Below are positions 9,909-17,161 of a DNA stretch of 64,000 bases, piece by piece. Both the position numbers and the translations under genes were made by a program. Numbering within the stretch: position 1 is the first letter of the stretch; every line of letters starts with the position of its first letter. The stretch is taken from NCBI RefSeq assembly GCF_005049105.1, contig NZ_SUKA01000002.1, forward strand, positions 372,001-436,000. Reading direction: 5' to 3'. Source of the stretch: Sphingobacterium alkalisoli (lineage in GTDB: Bacteria; Bacteroidota; Bacteroidia; Sphingobacteriales; Sphingobacteriaceae). The notes under the pieces were generated by a model. It searched no databases. It saw only the letters and a program-made list of their open reading frames with translations, and was not told the DNA's origin.

Positions 9909-10133
9909 CTATGCATCCTTCAAACTAACATTCGCAGATGGAGTTCTCGAGTGTAGAGCGACGATCATTTCATTCTTTAATGCATCTGTTATTACAGGTT
10001 GGCCACTGCCATTGTTATTTGCCTGTAAAGCACAGATCTGATCTTCACCACTACATGAGGGTTGACTCGACTGTAATGTATAGTTATTTGGTTGCGTAGG
10101 ATTGCCGCTTGGATTCAATGAAAACCAAGCCAT
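9909..10133 (-). CDS. Small conserved Sphingobacteriaceae hypothetical, 74 aa, two cysteines
   Basis: A short soluble peptide starting MAWFSLN, with a QPSCSGEDQICALQANN core and a C-terminal ITDALKNEM. I know similar 70-80 residue proteins, with a CAIQA-like core, from Pedobacter and Sphingobacterium, but their function is not known to me. An excellent GGAGGT ribosome binding site lies 8 bases before the ATG, unusual in this phylum and good evidence for translation. It converges on a SusC-SusD-redoxin operon; the two cysteines and the redoxin neighbour may be related, but this is speculation. Confidence 0.7.
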   Translation of the reverse strand: MAWFSLNPSGNPTQPNNYTLQSSQPSCSGEDQICALQANNNGSGQPVITDALKNEMIVALHSRTPSANVSLKDA

Positions 10134-10608
10134 AATGACCTCCGATTTTTTAACTATCTTTACTTAGATTTATAAGGTTACAACATGTTACAAGCATGTT
10201 GGCCGCTGTGCCTCCGGCTTCCGGGGGCATTGCCTTTTACAGCAAGCGGTCTTGAATATTTTCTGACCCCGCCCCACGGGGGAAGAGCGCAAACTTACGC
10301 CAACGCCATAGCGCAGGGCCTTTGCAAAATGCAACCTTATCAAAACTGCTATCCCCGAGCGCTCGCCTGTCTCTCATAGAGAAGTAGCCCATCGGCAATT
10401 GGCCAATAGTGGAGCTATCATCTGATGTTGGCAGCTGCTGTGGTAGAAACCTTAAAATGTTGCTTCGTGCGTTCATGTTTTTACTTTGGTTATTTCATCC
10501 TTTTTCTACTTGCTAATCTACGGACGATATGGTCTCGTGAGGTTTGGAAATCCAACAACTTGGCTTTGTATTTTCGTATTCTTTTCTTTGGATTTCTACA
10601 TCTACTTA
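10134..10608. other. GC-rich non-coding block of unknown function
   Basis: About 475 bases without a convincing gene. The part from 10180 to 10400 is clearly more GC-rich than its surroundings and has short inverted and direct repeats (CATGTT twice at 10183-10199; CCGGCTTCCGG near 10211; CCCCGCCCCACGGGGG near 10268). The minus-strand open frame 10237-10476 has no domain and odd composition. It could hold a structured RNA or be a remnant of a mobile element. Confidence 0.4.
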
Positions 10609-11148
10609 TCATATCGTACTGTAATAGCTGGTATTCACCGAGAGATAGGCGGCCAGATCCTTATTTGATATTCTGTTGGCAAATTTTCCGAGCCTTTTCA
10701 GAAGAACCGCCTTTGCTTCGGCTGCAGGCAGCAATAGAAGCTCGGTACGCCATATGCGTTGCATAGCCCATTCAAAAAGAAATCGCCGGTATGCAGGTAA
10801 TAAACTTTGGTTCTGTGCCAGCAGGTAATCCAGATTTTCTTGGCGCATGACTACGATCTTGCAATTTTCCATTCCGATAAAACTGTACCTGGAACACTCA
10901 GACGGGAATATCCCAAACTGCCCCTCCACAATGAAGTGGGCAATATCCTGATTGTCCTGATTTTCTTTTTTTAAAATCCCCTCGGCAACGAAAAAATGAT
11001 CATCTTCATAAAGCGATAGATTTCTGTCGTTCGCTATCTTTCTTACAGTTGTTCGTTCGAGGATTTGTCCTTTCAACGACTCGGATACGTCGACATACGA
11101 CTTAATGCGCTGAACCAAATAATTTTTTGCATCTGTACTATCGACCAT
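10609..11148 (-). CDS. Crp/Fnr-like cyclic-nucleotide-binding-fold regulator
   Basis: A 179-residue protein in the pattern of Bacteroidota Crp-like regulators. Residues about 30-110 fit the cNMP-binding beta roll (HFFVAEGILKKENQ, then IAHFIVEGQFGIFPSE). A long dimerisation helix (LLPAYRRFLFEWAMQR) follows, then a helix-turn-helix start, ISNKDLAAYLSVNTSYYSTI, at the very C-terminus. The protein stops at the point where the recognition helix should continue into a wing, so its DNA-binding domain is short. The cysteine/arginine cAMP-contact pattern is not clear. The start lies 2 bases after the stop of the 11151 gene, so the two form an operon. Confidence 0.7.
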   Translation of the reverse strand: MVDSTDAKNYLVQRIKSYVDVSESLKGQILERTTVRKIANDRNLSLYEDDHFFVAEGILKKENQDNQDIAHFIVEGQFGIFPSECSRYSFIGMENCKIVVMRQENLDYLLAQNQSLLPAYRRFLFEWAMQRIWRTELLLLPAAEAKAVLLKRLGKFANRISNKDLAAYLSVNTSYYSTI

Positions 11149-11150
11149 AC

Positions 11151-11525
11151 TTAGCTAATGTAGTAATCAATGCTGCCTGCTACGTCGCTTTCTTGCCCCG
11201 GTAGCGACACGGATGTCACATTTTGTTCTTTTCGGATGAACTTCTCGGTACGCATACTGATCTCTCCCTTGGTCAGTCTTACGTCCAGTCGGTTACGGAA
11301 AGCAAAAGCGAGATCGTTGCCATTCGATTCGGCAAATGCCGTCCCCAAGGATTCCATGTAGGCAATCTGTTCCTTGGTTAAGTAGAAATTGAAAATTAAC
11401 CAGGCAAAGAAATCACTGGATACAGATACCGCCTCGGCCTCGATTTCTGCTTCTGTGCCTGCGTACAGGTCATTCATTTTCGCGGACACGCCTAGCGTGT
11501 CAAACGAATAGAGAGTCTTACTCAT
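11151..11525 (-). CDS. Hypothetical protein co-transcribed with the Crp-like gene
   Basis: A 124-residue acidic protein without signal peptide. It contains EAEIEAEAVSVSSDFFAWLIFNF, which looks helical, and a C-terminal part rich in polar strand-like segments. No family recognised. It is the first gene of the pair and sits two bases before the Crp-like gene, so they are likely functional partners, the regulator perhaps sensing or controlling this product. Confidence 0.55.
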   Translation of the reverse strand: MSKTLYSFDTLGVSAKMNDLYAGTEAEIEAEAVSVSSDFFAWLIFNFYLTKEQIAYMESLGTAFAESNGNDLAFAFRNRLDVRLTKGEISMRTEKFIRKEQNVTSVSLPGQESDVAGSIDYYIS

Positions 11526-11618
11526 AATGTAATTTGTTGTTGTAGTAAGTGATAAAATAATTTATAAAGAATCCCGAAACTAGAGAAAATATCTTTTTAA
11601 TTTGTATGTTCGCGGTGC

Positions 11619-11657
11619 TTAAGGCGACATTTTGGACGTTAAGGCGATATTTTGGAC
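11619..11657 (+). promoter_or_regulatory. 20-bp-spaced tandem direct repeat upstream of the LytTR-like gene
   Basis: Two copies of a 19-base unit, TTAAGGCGAyATTTTGGAC, start at 11619 and 11639, exactly 20 bases apart (about two helical turns) and differ at one position. LytTR regulators usually bind paired direct repeats on one helix face. The site lies 45 bases before the ATG at 11702, which suits an autoregulatory operator. Confidence 0.45.
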
Positions 11658-11701
11658 AGCTCCAGGTAGACTTCTATGCGCTACACAAATACTTTTTATC
11701 T

Positions 11702-12624
11702 ATGCAGAACCTCTATAAACGACGAAAAATCGTCGCTTTTTCTTTTCGCACTGGCTTGGCATTGTTGTCGGGTCACTTTGTACTCTCTTATGGAGAACCG
11801 GAAGGTTTTTTTGAAATATTTTATGTCGAAGGATTTGTATTGCAATTTGCATACAACGTGTTGGGCTTCTTTTTTTGTTTTGGCTGACAGGCTGGTTGCT
11901 TCGCTATAAGAAACCTCGGCTTTCTCAGTTTAGATCGAGTGTATCTGCTATAGCACAATTCATTTTAAAGGGAATGATCTTACCCTTATGTGCTGCCAAC
12001 ATATTTGGATGGCTATATTTCAACGGACACGATCAGGCATTCTCCCTCAAGGCATATTGGAGTGGTGTTCTACCTGTTGTGACAGCAGGGCTTTTCATTA
12101 TATTGGGGGTAGAAATTTCGTTGTACACATTTGAGGCAGTGGTCGTTGTCATCAGAGCTTACCGCATACGAAAAGCACAGATGCCAGATAATCATGTCAC
12201 CGTTCTTTCCGAGCCGGTAGAGGATCATGCCAGTGATTCCAGTACGTTGACATCCGATACGCTGTTGAAAGTAACCCGCAACAGGATCGTCTACGAAATG
12301 ACGCTGGCCGACTTCTATATATTTGATATAGTAAGAAAGCGCGTGAAAGGCTTTGATCGCAATGCAGATGATTATAATTTTAATTTTCGGGCGATGAAGA
12401 GTATAAAGGATGTGCTGGTAAACGATCCCCGCTTTTTCTGCACCTCATCTTTCATCATGCGGCACAGTACCATAGATCGGGTAGAAAAGGACGGATTCCG
12501 TAACCGTATCGTTTACTTTAAAGCTCCTTTTTCAGGCATGACAAAAGTTAATAAAACCTACGCAAAGGCGTTTGACTACTGGTATAGTACGTATGAAAAT
12601 GTAGAAAAAGGAAAAATAACCTAA
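11702..12624 (+). CDS. LytTR-like membrane regulator, interrupted by a frameshift in a poly-T run
   Basis: The gene seems to start at ATG 11702 (MQNLYKRRKIVAF), runs in frame to a TGA at 11887, and resumes in the next frame. The second part has an in-frame TTG at 11875 but no good start. The break is at T7 (11870-11876): one more T would join FAYNVLGFFF smoothly to FWLTGWLLRYKKP. The product would have several membrane segments (about residues 15-140) and a C-terminal domain resembling LytTR DNA-binding modules (DPRFFCTSSFIMRHSTIDRV). It could be a pseudogene, a phase-variable gene, a programmed slip or an assembly error. LytTR identity is moderate. Confidence 0.55.
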
Positions 12625-12652
12625 GTTTAATTGTCGACTTCAGGGTCGTGGG

Positions 12653-12850
12653 CTATCTTCTTAGGCACTTACGGCGGATGATCTCCATATCAATACCCGT
12701 ATACTCCGAGAACTCTTCAAGAGTGAGGTATTGTTGGGCATCTTTTCCATAGGCGTCTTTCATGGTACGAAGAATCCGTACGGACTGTTTGTAGCTCTTC
12801 CCTAAGAGGACACTGATGTCTTTTGCATAAATGCAAACACGTTCATTCAT
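12653..12850 (-). CDS. Small helix-turn-helix-like protein, 65 aa
   Basis: A compact basic protein. Residues 8-40 (AKDISVLLGKSYKQSVRILRTM) and 43-60 (LTLEEFSEYTGIDMEIIRR) look like two helix-turn-helix-type elements, as in excisionase-like or small regulatory proteins common in Sphingobacteriaceae. No signal peptide. It is divergent from the 13222 gene and a 37-bp palindrome lies between them, which would fit a local repressor. Function inferred only. Confidence 0.65.
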   Translation of the reverse strand: MNERVCIYAKDISVLLGKSYKQSVRILRTMKDAYGKDAQQYLTLEEFSEYTGIDMEIIRRKCLRR

Positions 12851-13221
12851 AATGATCTGTTTTTACTAAAGGTTAATATTTATATTGTATTTTCCGTTGT
12901 GTTCCATATAGATCCAATAGCGATATTGCGTGTTTAAAGTACGTTTTGCCGTGTACTCGTTTAGTACTATATCAGTACTTGACGAGTACTTAACAATTAC
13001 TGCACATGTATAAGGCGTATAATCGCTATCTGTTTATAAAAAGTTATACGTCTTTTATTAACCTAAAGTTACAAAGCATTTTTGAGTAATCCGCAGGACA
13101 TTTGACCCCATTTGACCCCATATTGGTACACGTCGCCCCATCTATGCCCAAAAGGGGACATCTGGAACAGAACCCATTTTTTGATGCTACATCTTTGTGA
13201 TGTCATTCAAGATATAATATC
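12851..13221. promoter_or_regulatory. Divergent intergenic region with palindrome and short direct repeats
   Basis: The 371 bases carry no gene. They contain the palindrome at 12953-12989, a tandem pair ATTTGACCCC at about 13107-13127, and a CCCC/GGGG-bounded element at about 13135-13158. Both flanking genes start here, so the region must hold two promoters. Confidence 0.5.
12953..12989. promoter_or_regulatory. 37-bp nested palindrome, candidate operator
   Basis: The outer arms are GTACTCGT and ACGAGTAC, and the inner arms are two AGTACT copies. The whole is symmetrical about the centre with only a few mismatches. It lies about 103 bases before the 12850 start and 233 before the 13222 start. 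The length and symmetry fit a dimeric repressor site; no U-tract follows, so it is not a terminator. Confidence 0.5.
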
Positions 13222-13983
13222 ATGGCAAGACAAGAAAGTTTAATCAAATTGAACGGTAAGATCGGGGATCTTTCCTTCTACAAAGACAAACGCGGTTATC
13301 AGGCTCGTATGAAGACCGGCCCTACCAAAGAACAGATCAACAATGATCCGCGTTTCCAACGTACCAAAGAAAACGGACAGGAGTTCGGACGTTCGGCGAA
13401 CGTTTCTAAACAGCTTCGTAATCAGTTGCGCGAATTGTTGGTACAGGGTGCCGACCCGCAGTTTAGTAATCGGCTTACCGGGCGCATGCACCGTATTTTA
13501 AAAGCGGATGATGTAAATGCACGTGGAGAAAGACAAGTGCTGACTGCTAACCTACCACAGCTGGTAGGGGTAGAGTGCAACCTGAGAGCACAGCTCAGCG
13601 AGGTGTTTTTCATGAAGGCACGGCCATCCTACGACCGTGCAAGCGGTGAGGGAGCTTTTGAACTCCCCGAGATGACAGCCAAAAAAGTCATCAAAGCCTT
13701 GGAAGGAGCTACCCATGTGCAAATCCAGCTTGTTGCGGCCGAATTTGATGCGCAGAATCCCGAAGCCGACGAAGTATCCGTAGCGCGATCTTCGTATCTC
13801 GATATCGGAAAAAGCGATGTTTCTGCGGCCGAAGCACTCAGCGTACAGCTGTTGCCGCAAGCGGGTAGTGCTGTTATCCTCTTGATGGGGATCAGCTATT
13901 TACAGCATGTAAATGGAGGATACTATCCGCTGTCGAACGGTATGTATAATGCATTAACGGTTGTGCAGGTGGATGTACCGTAG
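13222..13983 (+). CDS. Conserved Bacteroidota hypothetical (MARQESLIKL family), 253 aa
   Basis: A cytoplasmic protein with a very conserved-looking N-terminus: MARQESLIKLNGKIGDLSFYK, then KDKRGYQARMKTGPTKEQI and the RFQRTKENGQEFGRSA motif, which I know from many Bacteroidota hypothetical proteins. The second half (residues about 130-253) is rich in beta-strand-like segments. No enzyme motif. In this window it heads a cassette with DUF5675, a small membrane protein and a holin-like protein, so a phage-derived or injection-related role is possible. That is inference. Confidence 0.75.
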   Translation: MARQESLIKLNGKIGDLSFYKDKRGYQARMKTGPTKEQINNDPRFQRTKENGQEFGRSANVSKQLRNQLRELLVQGADPQFSNRLTGRMHRILKADDVNARGERQVLTANLPQLVGVECNLRAQLSEVFFMKARPSYDRASGEGAFELPEMTAKKVIKALEGATHVQIQLVAAEFDAQNPEADEVSVARSSYLDIGKSDVSAAEALSVQLLPQAGSAVILLMGISYLQHVNGGYYPLSNGMYNALTVVQVDVP

Positions 13984-14198
13984 TGATTGGTGACTGGTGA
14001 TTGGTGATTGGTGACTGGTGATTGGTGACTGGTGATTGGGAGTTAGAGGTTAGGAGATGTTTCTTCTCGTCTTTGCGAGGAGGAACGACGAAGCAATCTT
14101 TTTATGGATTGCTTCACTCCACCTCATATCCCCAAGCTTCGGTTCGCAATGACGGTTTAGGTCTTAATACTTAATACTAATAAAATACTCAATACTAA
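13984..14198. repeat. Composite repeat element E1: heptad array, palindrome, heptad array
   Basis: Directly after the stop codon come about ten 7-bp units of the TGATTGG or TGACTGG type (13984-14059). Next is a long imperfect palindrome (14064-14156) with arms CGTCTTTGCGAGG and TTCGCAATGACG, inner arms GAAGCAATC and GATTGCTTC, and a short loop. An AT-rich heptad-like tract (TACTTAA, TACTAAT type; 14160-14198) then runs right up to the next ATG. The same order occurs at 14604-14882. Confidence 0.75.
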
Positions 14199-14603
14199 AT
14201 GAATACAGCAACACTCTATCTCCGACGGAAATACGGAGAGAAGGGCACAAACGGAACCATCACCTTTAAGGGGGAACACATATGCCATACCATTGAACTA
14301 CCGGATCGGAACAACCTACGACGGTTGAGCTGTATCCCGGAGGGGCGGTACAAGCTGGAGAAAAGAACGTACCCGAAGAACGGTGAACAGATTGGTATCC
14401 CCAACGTACTGGGGCGCGAAGCGATTTTGATCCATGCGGCTAATAATGCCGAGCGTGATTTGCGTGGTTGTATTGCTCCGGTTACGACGCTCACTGGGGA
14501 AGGAACCGGCGACGACAGCCGTAAGGCTGTGGAAAAGCTGAAAGCACTGGTGTACAGCCTGTGGGATATGGAAGCAGAAGTGTTTTTAGTGATTAGGGGG
14601 TAA
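14199..14603 (+). CDS. DUF5675 family protein
   Basis: A 134-residue protein with the DUF5675 pattern: CHTIELPDRNN, the CIPEGRYKLEKR segment, then GREAILIHAANNAERDLRGCI. The conserved HxxN and the Asp-Leu-x-Gly-Cys segment resemble a catalytic or metal-binding centre, but the activity is not known to me. No signal peptide. DUF5675 proteins often occur in prophages and phage-tail-like loci, next to lysis or holin genes, and here a holin-like gene follows 0.6 kb later. Start is the only good ATG. Confidence 0.85.
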   Translation: MNTATLYLRRKYGEKGTNGTITFKGEHICHTIELPDRNNLRRLSCIPEGRYKLEKRTYPKNGEQIGIPNVLGREAILIHAANNAERDLRGCIAPVTTLTGEGTGDDSRKAVEKLKALVYSLWDMEAEVFLVIRG

Positions 14604-14882
14604 GAATTGAGAATTACGAATTGAGAATTAGGGGGTGATTAGTGATTGGTTACTGGTGATTAGTGATTGGTTACTGGTGACTAGTGATTGGGAGCTGGTG
14701 ATTAGAACTGTTATTCTCGTCTTTGCGAGGAGCGTAGCGACGCGGCAATCTTTTGTCTTTTGCAAAATAAGATCGCGTCACCCTCGTGCCTCAGGTTCGC
14801 GATGACGTTGTAACGGTCATACATCTCAAATCTCAAATCTAACATCTAATGTCTCATATCTAACATCTAAATACTTAATACT
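14604..14882. repeat. Composite repeat element E2: heptad array, palindrome, heptad array
   Basis: Same architecture as E1. 14604-14707 holds about fourteen 7-bp units (GAATTGA, TTAGTGA, TTGGTTA, CTGGTGA). The palindrome at 14716-14810 has arms CGTCTTTGCGAGGAGCG and GGTTCGCGATGACG around inner GGCAATC and GATCGC. Then 14820-14880 holds eight or nine AT-rich heptads (ATCTCAA, ATCTAAC, TACTTAA). The tract ends at the next start codon. Confidence 0.75.
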
Positions 14883-15245
14883 ATGCGTAGCATTATAAAC
14901 AAAATCAGCCGGGCGGTACAGGTGGTACTGCTGGCTCCAATCAAATTGCCGGGAAAGGCATTGAATATTTTAAAATATGTCGCCGTTGGGCTGGGGGTTA
15001 TCGAATCGGTAATGGATAGCGGGAAGCAGGAGTCGGGATCGGAAATCGGGAATCAGGAAGCAGAAATCCGGGGTCAGGAAATGCGAACCGGGGAGCAGGA
15101 GTCGGGAATCGGGGACCAGGAAGCAGGAATCCGGGATCAGAAGGATGGTGAAGAAAGCAAGGTCATCATCGGTTGTATTGATGGCGACGAACAAGCGGAG
15201 GGTAATGGAGAAAGAAAGGAGGTGGGCGATGAGACCACTGAGTAA
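14883..15245 (+). CDS. Small membrane-associated protein with a heptapeptide repeat
   Basis: A 120-residue protein. Residues about 1-45 form a basic amphipathic segment and one probable membrane helix (ILKYVAVGLGVIESVM). Residues 48-90 repeat a seven-residue unit close to Q-E-x-G-I-G-D, encoded by a 7-bp tandem array (15016-15146; units CAGGAGT, CGGGAAT, CAGGAAG). The coding frame stays open because three 7-bp units make seven codons. The C-terminus overlaps the next gene by 17 bases. It may be a spanin- or holin-like accessory protein; this is a guess. Confidence 0.55.
   Translation: MRSIINKISRAVQVVLLAPIKLPGKALNILKYVAVGLGVIESVMDSGKQESGSEIGNQEAEIRGQEMRTGEQESGIGDQEAGIRDQKDGEESKVIIGCIDGDEQAEGNGERKEVGDETTE
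15016..15146. repeat. Coding 7-bp tandem array
   Basis: About eighteen degenerate heptanucleotide units run through the 14883 gene with almost no phase slip (CAGGAGT, CGGGATC, GGAAATC, GGGAATC types). The period is the same as in the adjacent intergenic arrays. Confidence 0.7.
15215..15222 (+). promoter_or_regulatory. Strong Shine-Dalgarno sequence
   Basis: AAAGGAGG inside the end of the 14883 gene, 6 bases before ATG 15229. Bacteroidota genes rarely have such a perfect site, so it decides the start and hints at foreign origin. Confidence 0.6.
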
Positions 15246-15405
15246 TGTGCAGGCAGGTACACTTGGTGGTACGTTGTGCTCCATCTGGAATAGCTTTGAC
15301 TGGTCTAACATGCTTCATACCGCGCTGATGGCCGCGATCGGTGCTGCGGTCAGTTACTTAGTGAGCCGGCTGTTGGAAGGCAAGCGACGACGGCGGCGGT
15401 ATTAA
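15229..15405 (+). CDS. Holin-like small membrane protein, 58 aa
   Basis: ATG 15229 is chosen because a perfect AAAGGAGG Shine-Dalgarno sequence lies 6-7 bases before it; a longer open frame from 15145 lacks such support. One hydrophobic segment (ALMAAIGAAVSYLVSRLL) is followed by a poly-arginine tail GKRRRRRY, the layout of small holins. It overlaps the preceding gene by 17 bases. Its 3' end and terminator are duplicated at 20855-21017. Confidence 0.65.
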   Translation: MRPLSNVQAGTLGGTLCSIWNSFDWSNMLHTALMAAIGAAVSYLVSRLLEGKRRRRRY

Positions 15406-15438
15406 AACAAACTCCCGGGGCTTTGCGCCTCGGGAGTT
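15276..15438 (+). repeat. 163-bp direct repeat, copy 1 (end of holin-like gene plus terminator)
   Basis: Matches 20855-21017 along its full length with no gap and only a handful of substitutions. It covers the last 130 bases of the holin-like gene and the terminator after it. The two copies enclose the TIG lipoprotein operon. Confidence 0.8.
15410..15438 (+). terminator. Rho-independent terminator of the holin-like cassette
   Basis: A GC-rich stem with arms AACTCCCGGGG and CCTCGGGAGTT, a short loop and a following TTTT. The A-rich 5' side makes it usable in both directions, so it may also end the TIG operon coming from the right. Confidence 0.75.
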
Positions 15439-15466
15439 TTATACATTTTCTATTATCAACCTTAAT

Positions 15467-17161
15467 TTACTTTACTTCGATATAATCATCCGATTGGATG
15501 ATGTCGTCGTTAATTTCTATCGTTAGGCGTGCTTTCCCTTTTTGAAATCCGGAAGGAATTAGAAACTTAAAGCCATCGGCCGTTTTGTTAACGACATTGA
15601 TATAATGTCCGCCAAGGGTGTAGGAAGAACCTGTATTTAAACCTCGTCCCGTAACGGTAATAACATCTCCTGGGTATGCTACTAACGGGCTAACACTATT
15701 TATCATACTTTTCTCAACGAATACGGTGAATGGGCTTGTTGAGAAATGGCTATCCCAACTTTCGTGACGATAGCTTATCTTAACTTCGTTTTTTCCACTT
15801 TTGAGATTGGGTACTTCAAAACTGATTTCGCCATTTTGTGCGATGATATTATAGATAGTGTGGCCTGCTATATGAACTTCATAGATCTTGCCATTAATAA
15901 AACTACCTTTTATCTGTATTGTGTTGCCCACGTGAGCATTAACTTGACTCGGGCCGCTCAACTTGAGCTCCTTAACTTCTATTTTTTCGGTACTGACAAT
16001 TCCATTGTAAAAAGGGCTAATAATTTCCACAGCGTGATGACCATCAGCTACTTGGGGAACTATTATATCTAGGTTATATGGAAACGGATTTATTGGTTGT
16101 GTAAGCGGAGCACCACCGACTTTAAAGCTGGTGCTACCATAATTGAAAAACTTAGCGAATTCTAAACCTTGTAACCGTAGTTGGCTACCTGGATGTACAA
16201 CTTTTTCATTGAATCGTATGTCATTCTTATTAGGGATAATTAGCCGGATCGGTTCGGGAAAAATGATCTCATCCCTGCCGTTGGAATATCCGATCTTTAA
16301 GTTGTTTCCCTTGAGACCCTCTATACTCGTTAACCGAAGCGGATTTTGGTACCTGATTTTTTGATCCCCGATGATAAGCATAAGATCGGCCGGGATTTCG
16401 TACATACTAGGTAGGTTGTTGCCCTTTAATGGGATGGCATCAGATAAATATAACTGCGATATTTCTGGTGGATTGATAGAGGCTAATACTTTTACACGGC
16501 AAAGTGCGATCGTGCTGAATTCATTACCACCTTCTGTTGTACGCTTAGATAGATTGAAATTCAATATAGAACCATGTGGGATGTTTGTCTTTGGGACTAC
16601 AAAAGACAGCGATTTTTTATCACTGCTCAATGTGAAAGGTGTCGTGGTGTTTGTATTCCAATCCGTAATGATGAACTTTTCGTCGATCCCTTCAAAATTA
16701 CCTGTAATCGTAATCGTTTCTCCAGTCGTGGCGCTTAGATCATTTTGTGGATTAACTTGAACATTGTTCCACTTAAAGCTAACTAGCCCACTTCGGTAAA
16801 AGCTTTTTTCGGTCTGAACATAAAAGGAAACCATATAATTTTTGCCAATTTCGAACGGTACGGAGCGCGTGTAGTTGTAGCTGATCTTTCCGATCTCAAC
16901 TTTACCACCAATGGACACCTGCTCTTCTTTCACATTCGGAAACATTCCGGAGTACAAAATAATTCCATGTTCTTTAACTATCTCGTTATTTAACGATGTT
17001 ATTCGGCAGGAGAGGCGCGCAGATTTTGCATCCAAGTGTTCGAGAATGGCTGCTTCGAGCACGATAGGCTTAGTTTCTTCTGCTTGCATGATATTTTCGA
17101 CCTTGCGACACGAGGACAAGAGCACGCATATAGATGGGATGATATATAGTAAAATTCTCAT
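15467..17161 (-). CDS. IPT/TIG-domain lipoprotein 3 of 3
   Basis: A 564-residue secreted lipoprotein with lipobox LLSSC at residues 14-18. The body is a string of Ig-like beta domains; the last shows the TIG signature PGDVITVTGRGLNTG and an earlier one has TGETITITGNFEG. It shares with its two neighbours the central motif GYxNGRDxxIFP and an HPxSxxxL motif, so the three are paralogues. Its start codon overlaps the stop of the 17161-18885 gene by one base. Such proteins probably sit on the cell surface and bind a polymer or partner; no catalytic residues are visible. Confidence 0.8.
   Translation of the reverse strand: MRILLYIIPSICVLLSSCRKVENIMQAEETKPIVLEAAILEHLDAKSARLSCRITSLNNEIVKEHGIILYSGMFPNVKEEQVSIGGKVEIGKISYNYTRSVPFEIGKNYMVSFYVQTEKSFYRSGLVSFKWNNVQVNPQNDLSATTGETITITGNFEGIDEKFIITDWNTNTTTPFTLSSDKKSLSFVVPKTNIPHGSILNFNLSKRTTEGGNEFSTIALCRVKVLASINPPEISQLYLSDAIPLKGNNLPSMYEIPADLMLIIGDQKIRYQNPLRLTSIEGLKGNNLKIGYSNGRDEIIFPEPIRLIIPNKNDIRFNEKVVHPGSQLRLQGLEFAKFFNYGSTSFKVGGAPLTQPINPFPYNLDIIVPQVADGHHAVEIISPFYNGIVSTEKIEVKELKLSGPSQVNAHVGNTIQIKGSFINGKIYEVHIAGHTIYNIIAQNGEISFEVPNLKSGKNEVKISYRHESWDSHFSTSPFTVFVEKSMINSVSPLVAYPGDVITVTGRGLNTGSSYTLGGHYINVVNKTADGFKFLIPSGFQKGKARLTIEINDDIIQSDDYIEVK

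Noticed and set aside
10237..10476. Minus-strand 79-codon frame in the GC-rich block
   Set aside because: No domain, no ribosome binding site, and an unusual composition caused by GC-rich hairpins.
15145..15405. Longer start for the holin-like gene
   Set aside because: No ribosome binding site before it, and it would overlap the repeat-encoding gene by about 100 bases; ATG 15229 has a perfect one.
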